DNA from: Halopenitus persicus
GTDB lineage: Archaea > Halobacteriota > Halobacteria > Halobacteriales > Haloferacaceae
DNA: 64,000 nucleotides
NCBI RefSeq assembly: GCF_900107205.1
Contig: NZ_FNPC01000001.1
Span: 279,213 to 343,212, forward strand
Direction: 5' to 3'
The notes under the pieces are model-generated. The model worked only from the letters and a program-made list of their open reading frames with translations, searched no databases and had not been told where the DNA came from. Shown in pieces: positions 61,785 through 64,000 of the stretch (the first letter of the stretch is position 1; each line of letters opens with the position of its first letter). A program made the translations under genes and the position numbers.

Positions 61785-62285
61785 CTATAACATCTCGTCG
61801 ACCGTCCGGAGGAAGCGGTCGACGAGCCGGTCGGAGACGGACGGTGAAACGACGTCGATGAGTTCCGTGGTTCGGTCCGGCCGTGTCAGCGAGACCGTCA
61901 TCGGAGACGCGGCCGATTTTTCGACGACGTCGTGCTCCGCGAGCGTCGAGAGGTGCCACGAGATGGTGCTCTCGGCGAGCTCGAGCTCGGCCGCGAGCTC
62001 GGGTGGCCGTTTCCGCCCGTCCGCAGCGAGTCGAACGATGATTCCGCGTGCGGTTTCCCGTCGCAGGAAGGCGATCGTCCGACGCTCCCACGGCTCGAAG
62101 GACGGCGCGAAGTAGTGGGTTTTTCCGCTGACCGGCTCCTCGACGATCGCCCCTTCACGTTCGAGGCGACGGAGGTGGTACTGGACTTGTCCGGTCGCGA
62201 GATCGAGCTCGCGGCCGATCCGTCGGAAGTGGAGGCCGGGCGTGGCGTGGACGCGTCGACGGATCCGATCCCTGGTGTCGGACAT
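61785..62285 (-). CDS. Double winged-helix transcription regulator
   Basis: 166 residues made of two winged-helix modules. The first is IRRRVHATPGLHFRRIGREL then QVQYHLRRLEREGAIVEEPV; the second is ETARGIIVRLAADGRKRPPE then STISWHLSTLAEHDVVEKSA. This arrangement is frequent in haloarchaeal regulators, some linked to denitrification and copper genes. It lies convergent with nosY and divergent from the next membrane gene, so it may control the nos cluster. The effector is unknown; no cysteine cluster for metal binding is seen. Confidence 0.85.
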   Translation of the reverse strand: MSDTRDRIRRRVHATPGLHFRRIGRELDLATGQVQYHLRRLEREGAIVEEPVSGKTHYFAPSFEPWERRTIAFLRRETARGIIVRLAADGRKRPPELAAELELAESTISWHLSTLAEHDVVEKSAASPMTVSLTRPDRTTELIDVVSPSVSDRLVDRFLRTVDEML

Positions 62286-62428
62286 CGATCGATGGTCGTA
62301 CGGCGAGCGTGCTTAATCGCGTGTCGGTTTTCATTACATGGGAACGCCTCGACTGGCTCGGCCGCGAGCGGCCCGGTCCCGGTCATCCGGACCGATGTCC
62401 TTCTTATACGGGCGCCCGTATTGCCGGT

Positions 62429-62767
62429 GTGATTCGCGCAGTACTGGGGCAGACCACGTGGGGCATCGACGCTGCGCTCCCGATCCTCGTCGTCATCCTG
62501 CTCGCGTCGATCGGAACCGGGGTGCTCTTCCTCGTCAGCGTGGTCGCGTACCGTCGCCGTCGGCGACCCCAATACGGGCTGATCGCGGTCGCGATCGGCG
62601 CGTTGTGGGTTCGATCGGTGGTGGGTGCCGGGACGGTTTTCGATCTCGTCCCGATGCCCGCACACCACTTCATCAGCCATTCGCTCGATCTGCTGACCGC
62701 CGGGATCGTGCTCTATGCGGTCTATATGTACGCGCCCGGGTCGGTAACCGCCCTCGAGGACCGGTGA
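62429..62767 (+). CDS. Small membrane protein in the nos cluster
   Basis: 112 residues from a GTG start, with three helices: LPILVVILLASIGTGVLFLV, YGLIAVAIGALWVRSVVGAG and HFISHSLDLLTAGIVLYAVY. A TATA-like TTCTTATACG lies 20-28 bases before the GTG, supporting this start over the longer frame. The His-rich PAHHFISHS loop might bind metal. It stands between the regulator and SCO1. Similar small proteins accompany winged-helix regulators in haloarchaea. Function unknown. Confidence 0.7.
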   Translation: MIRAVLGQTTWGIDAALPILVVILLASIGTGVLFLVSVVAYRRRRRPQYGLIAVAIGALWVRSVVGAGTVFDLVPMPAHHFISHSLDLLTAGIVLYAVYMYAPGSVTALEDR

Positions 62768-62894
62768 GGTCGCCGTTCCGGACCAGTGGGATACCCCCGA
62801 CCGAGGCGGGAGTACCGACCTCTCGAACACGAACGCTGGTGCGTTCGTCGAACGCGCCAGATCGCCTATGGCCGGGTGAGACGTCGATGCCGCT

Positions 62895-63593
62895 ATGCGA
62901 CGACGAACGCTGTTGTGCGGGGTCGCGACCGGGACGATCAGCACTGTGACCGGTTGTCTCGGCTCCGTTCTCGCGGATCGTCCCGATAACGTCGTTCTCG
63001 AGCCGCAGTCGGATCAGCAGGCGGACGGCGAGGAGCTGTCGTATCCGGCCTACGGTCAGCCGATGCCCGCCGTCGAGCTGTCCTCCCCCCAGACCGGCGA
63101 ACGGATCGATACCGGCGACCTCGACCGAACCGCGATCATCACCGCGTTCTTCGCGACCTGCCCCGCCGAATGTGGCGTCCTGCTTCGCCGATTGGCCGAC
63201 GTTCAGGCGGCCGTCGCCGACCGGGGGCTGACGCAGTCGGCGGTGTTCCTGCCGATCTCCTTCGATCCGGAACGCGACGATGCGGCCGCGCTTCGGGACC
63301 ACGCTCGACGGGTCGGCGCCGATATCGGGGCCGGGAACTGGCACTACCTCCGTCCGAACTCGCCCGCCGCCGCGGAACGCGTCGTCGAGGACCGGCTCGG
63401 GATCGGGTTCGAACGGGACACGAGCAGCGACCGCGTGGCCGGATACGACTTCGTGCACGCCGTCGTGACGCTGCTCGTGAACCCGAGCGGGATCGTGGAA
63501 CGAGCCTACCGCGGCGAGACGATCGACCGCGACCGCGTTGCGAACGATATTGAGGCGGTCGTCGCGGGAACGTCCGGCTCGACTGCGGAGTGA
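62895..63593 (+). CDS. SCO1/SenC-type copper chaperone lipoprotein
   Basis: 232 residues. A lipoprotein-type signal (MRRRTLLCGVATGTISTVTG then Cys) is followed by a thioredoxin fold. The copper site is FFATCPAECGVLLRRLADVQ (Cys-x3-Cys), with the third ligand His in FVHAVVTLLVNPSGIVERAY. SCO proteins deliver Cu to the CuA centre of oxidases or, in nos clusters, to nitrous oxide reductase. It converges on a truncated SafE-like gene. Confidence 0.9.
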   Translation: MRRRTLLCGVATGTISTVTGCLGSVLADRPDNVVLEPQSDQQADGEELSYPAYGQPMPAVELSSPQTGERIDTGDLDRTAIITAFFATCPAECGVLLRRLADVQAAVADRGLTQSAVFLPISFDPERDDAAALRDHARRVGADIGAGNWHYLRPNSPAAAERVVEDRLGIGFERDTSSDRVAGYDFVHAVVTLLVNPSGIVERAYRGETIDRDRVANDIEAVVAGTSGSTAE

Positions 63594-63611
63594 TCGTCGT
63601 CCCGCCGTCGG

Positions 63612-63746
63612 TTTCGGCGTGTTTCCCATCCGAGTCGCGGAGACCGTGACCGACGGGCCACACATCCCGATGCAATGGGCGCCGCCGAGAAGCCCGATCG
63701 TGAAAAACAGGAGGACGTCGACGCCCGGGACCGACGAGACGCTCAC
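63612..63746 (-). pseudogene. SafE/UreH-like membrane protein, 3'-truncated
   Basis: About 45 codons from the GTG at 63746. The N-terminus is that of a sulfite exporter TauE/SafE-like (UreH-type) protein: LLFFTIGLLGGAHCIGMCGP, then TRMGNTP. The family normally has about 200 or more residues, six helices, and this GGAHCxGMCGP motif at the start, which binds copper in related CcoS/UreH proteins. After about residue 45 the frame enters the reverse of the SCO1 gene and loses all family features, so the gene has lost its 3' part. It overlaps the upstream NosL-like gene stop. Confidence 0.7.
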
Positions 63747-64000
63747 TCGCCGTCCCGGAGTCCCTGTACGAGCGCCCGATCGATGTCGTCGAAGCCGATC
63801 GTCCGCCCGCCGTGGTCGTCGACGAACGCCGCGGCCTCGTCCGCCTCGGAGAACGGGTGGAGGCCGGGACCCATCCCGCCACGGACGTCGCTTTCGACCA
63901 CGTAGGTGAGCGTCGTCGCGTCGCCGAACGTTTCGGGTGCCGTGGGTGAGGGCATCGTCGGACCGCTCTCTCGATCCTCGATCGTCCAGTCGACGGTTGA
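63743..64000 (-). CDS. NosL-like protein, C-terminal part (runs off window)
   Basis: 86 codons, open at the window end. TLTYVVESDVRGGMGPGLHP followed by FSEADEAAAFVDDHGGRTIG is the NosL pattern of a short strand, a Gly/Met element and a beta-alpha unit. NosL binds Cu(I) for nitrous oxide reductase. The N-terminal lipoprotein and Met-rich copper site would lie outside the window. It overlaps the SafE-like start. This is a second NosL domain in addition to the one fused to NosD. Confidence 0.8.
   Translation of the reverse strand, partial: STVDWTIEDRESGPTMPSPTAPETFGDATTLTYVVESDVRGGMGPGLHPFSEADEAAAFVDDHGGRTIGFDDIDRALVQGLRDGE

Noticed and set aside
62673-63746. 357-codon minus-strand frame starting as a SafE-like protein
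   Set aside because: Only about the first 45 codons match the family. The rest is antisense to the well-supported SCO1 gene and has shadow composition.

Overview
The window comes from an extremely halophilic archaeon, most likely of the Halorubrum type. The proteins are very acidic, coding regions are GC-rich with G/C at third positions, many genes start right at a promoter (TATA-like box about 25-30 bases before the start codon, no leader), exported proteins carry Tat (twin-arginine) lipoprotein signals, and the gene set is haloarchaeal (2Fe-2S ferredoxin with an N-terminal insert, amphi-Trp and UspA proteins, ba3-type oxidase, glycine cleavage with a split P-protein).

Layout. 0-0.5 kb: the end of an amidase and a small zinc-site protein. 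0.9-11.8 kb: a lower-GC catabolic island with an IclR regulator, an amidinohydrolase-fold enzyme, a polyamine-type ABC importer (binding protein, ATPase, two permeases), an M20/AbgB-like hydrolase, a thiamine-diphosphate enzyme and a cupin, nearly all on the minus strand. 12.3-17.2 kb: a short conserved-looking protein, a cupin with a zinc ribbon, a PD-(D/E)XK-like protein, a PQQ-type beta-propeller lipoprotein and an MFS transporter with a repeat-expanded loop. 17.4-28.6 kb: respiration and copper, namely heme o synthase, a ba3-type oxidase (small subunit, II, I, associated membrane protein) and a CcoI/FixI-like copper ATPase, with stress-type small proteins between them. 29.2-33.8 kb: a sensor histidine kinase gene split by a 3-kb integrative element. 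34-40 kb: ferredoxin, a glycosyltransferase, and a GMC oxidoreductase pair divergent from an iron-type ABC permease; two DtxR-type palindromes lie here. 40-45 kb: a CaiB-type CoA transferase, a second GcvH, a NYN nuclease, a type II toxin-antitoxin pair and an orphan antitoxin. 45-48.7 kb: an M20 hydrolase with a two-protein membrane permease, and a TRIC/UPF0126 channel. 49-57.2 kb: dihydrolipoyl dehydrogenase, threonine ammonia-lyase, the complete glycine cleavage operon gcvT-gcvH-gcvPA-gcvPB, and a divergent IclR regulator with a candidate operator. 57.8-64 kb: accessory genes for nitrous oxide reductase (NosL-NosD fusion, NosF, NosY), a double winged-helix regulator, SCO1, a truncated SafE-like gene and the end of another NosL-like gene.

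The most striking region is the integrative element. It is bounded by a perfect 16-bp direct repeat that lies in the same reading frame on both sides, so precise excision would rebuild an intact membrane-GAF-histidine kinase. Its only recognisable genes are a tyrosine recombinase, a ribbon-helix-helix DNA-binding protein and a small coiled-coil protein. About 1 kb of the rest appears non-coding and, with the adjoining spacer, holds four stem-loops whose stems differ but still pair, while the loop (CATCGTTGCG) and a GAAAG 3-4 nt downstream are conserved, the fourth copy being divergent. This looks like an undescribed structured RNA or DNA motif.

A second theme is short tandem repeats of 17-35 bp in spacers between genes (ten loci), plus a 30-bp coding repeat in the MFS gene and a 33-bp duplication that gives nosY two in-frame start codons.
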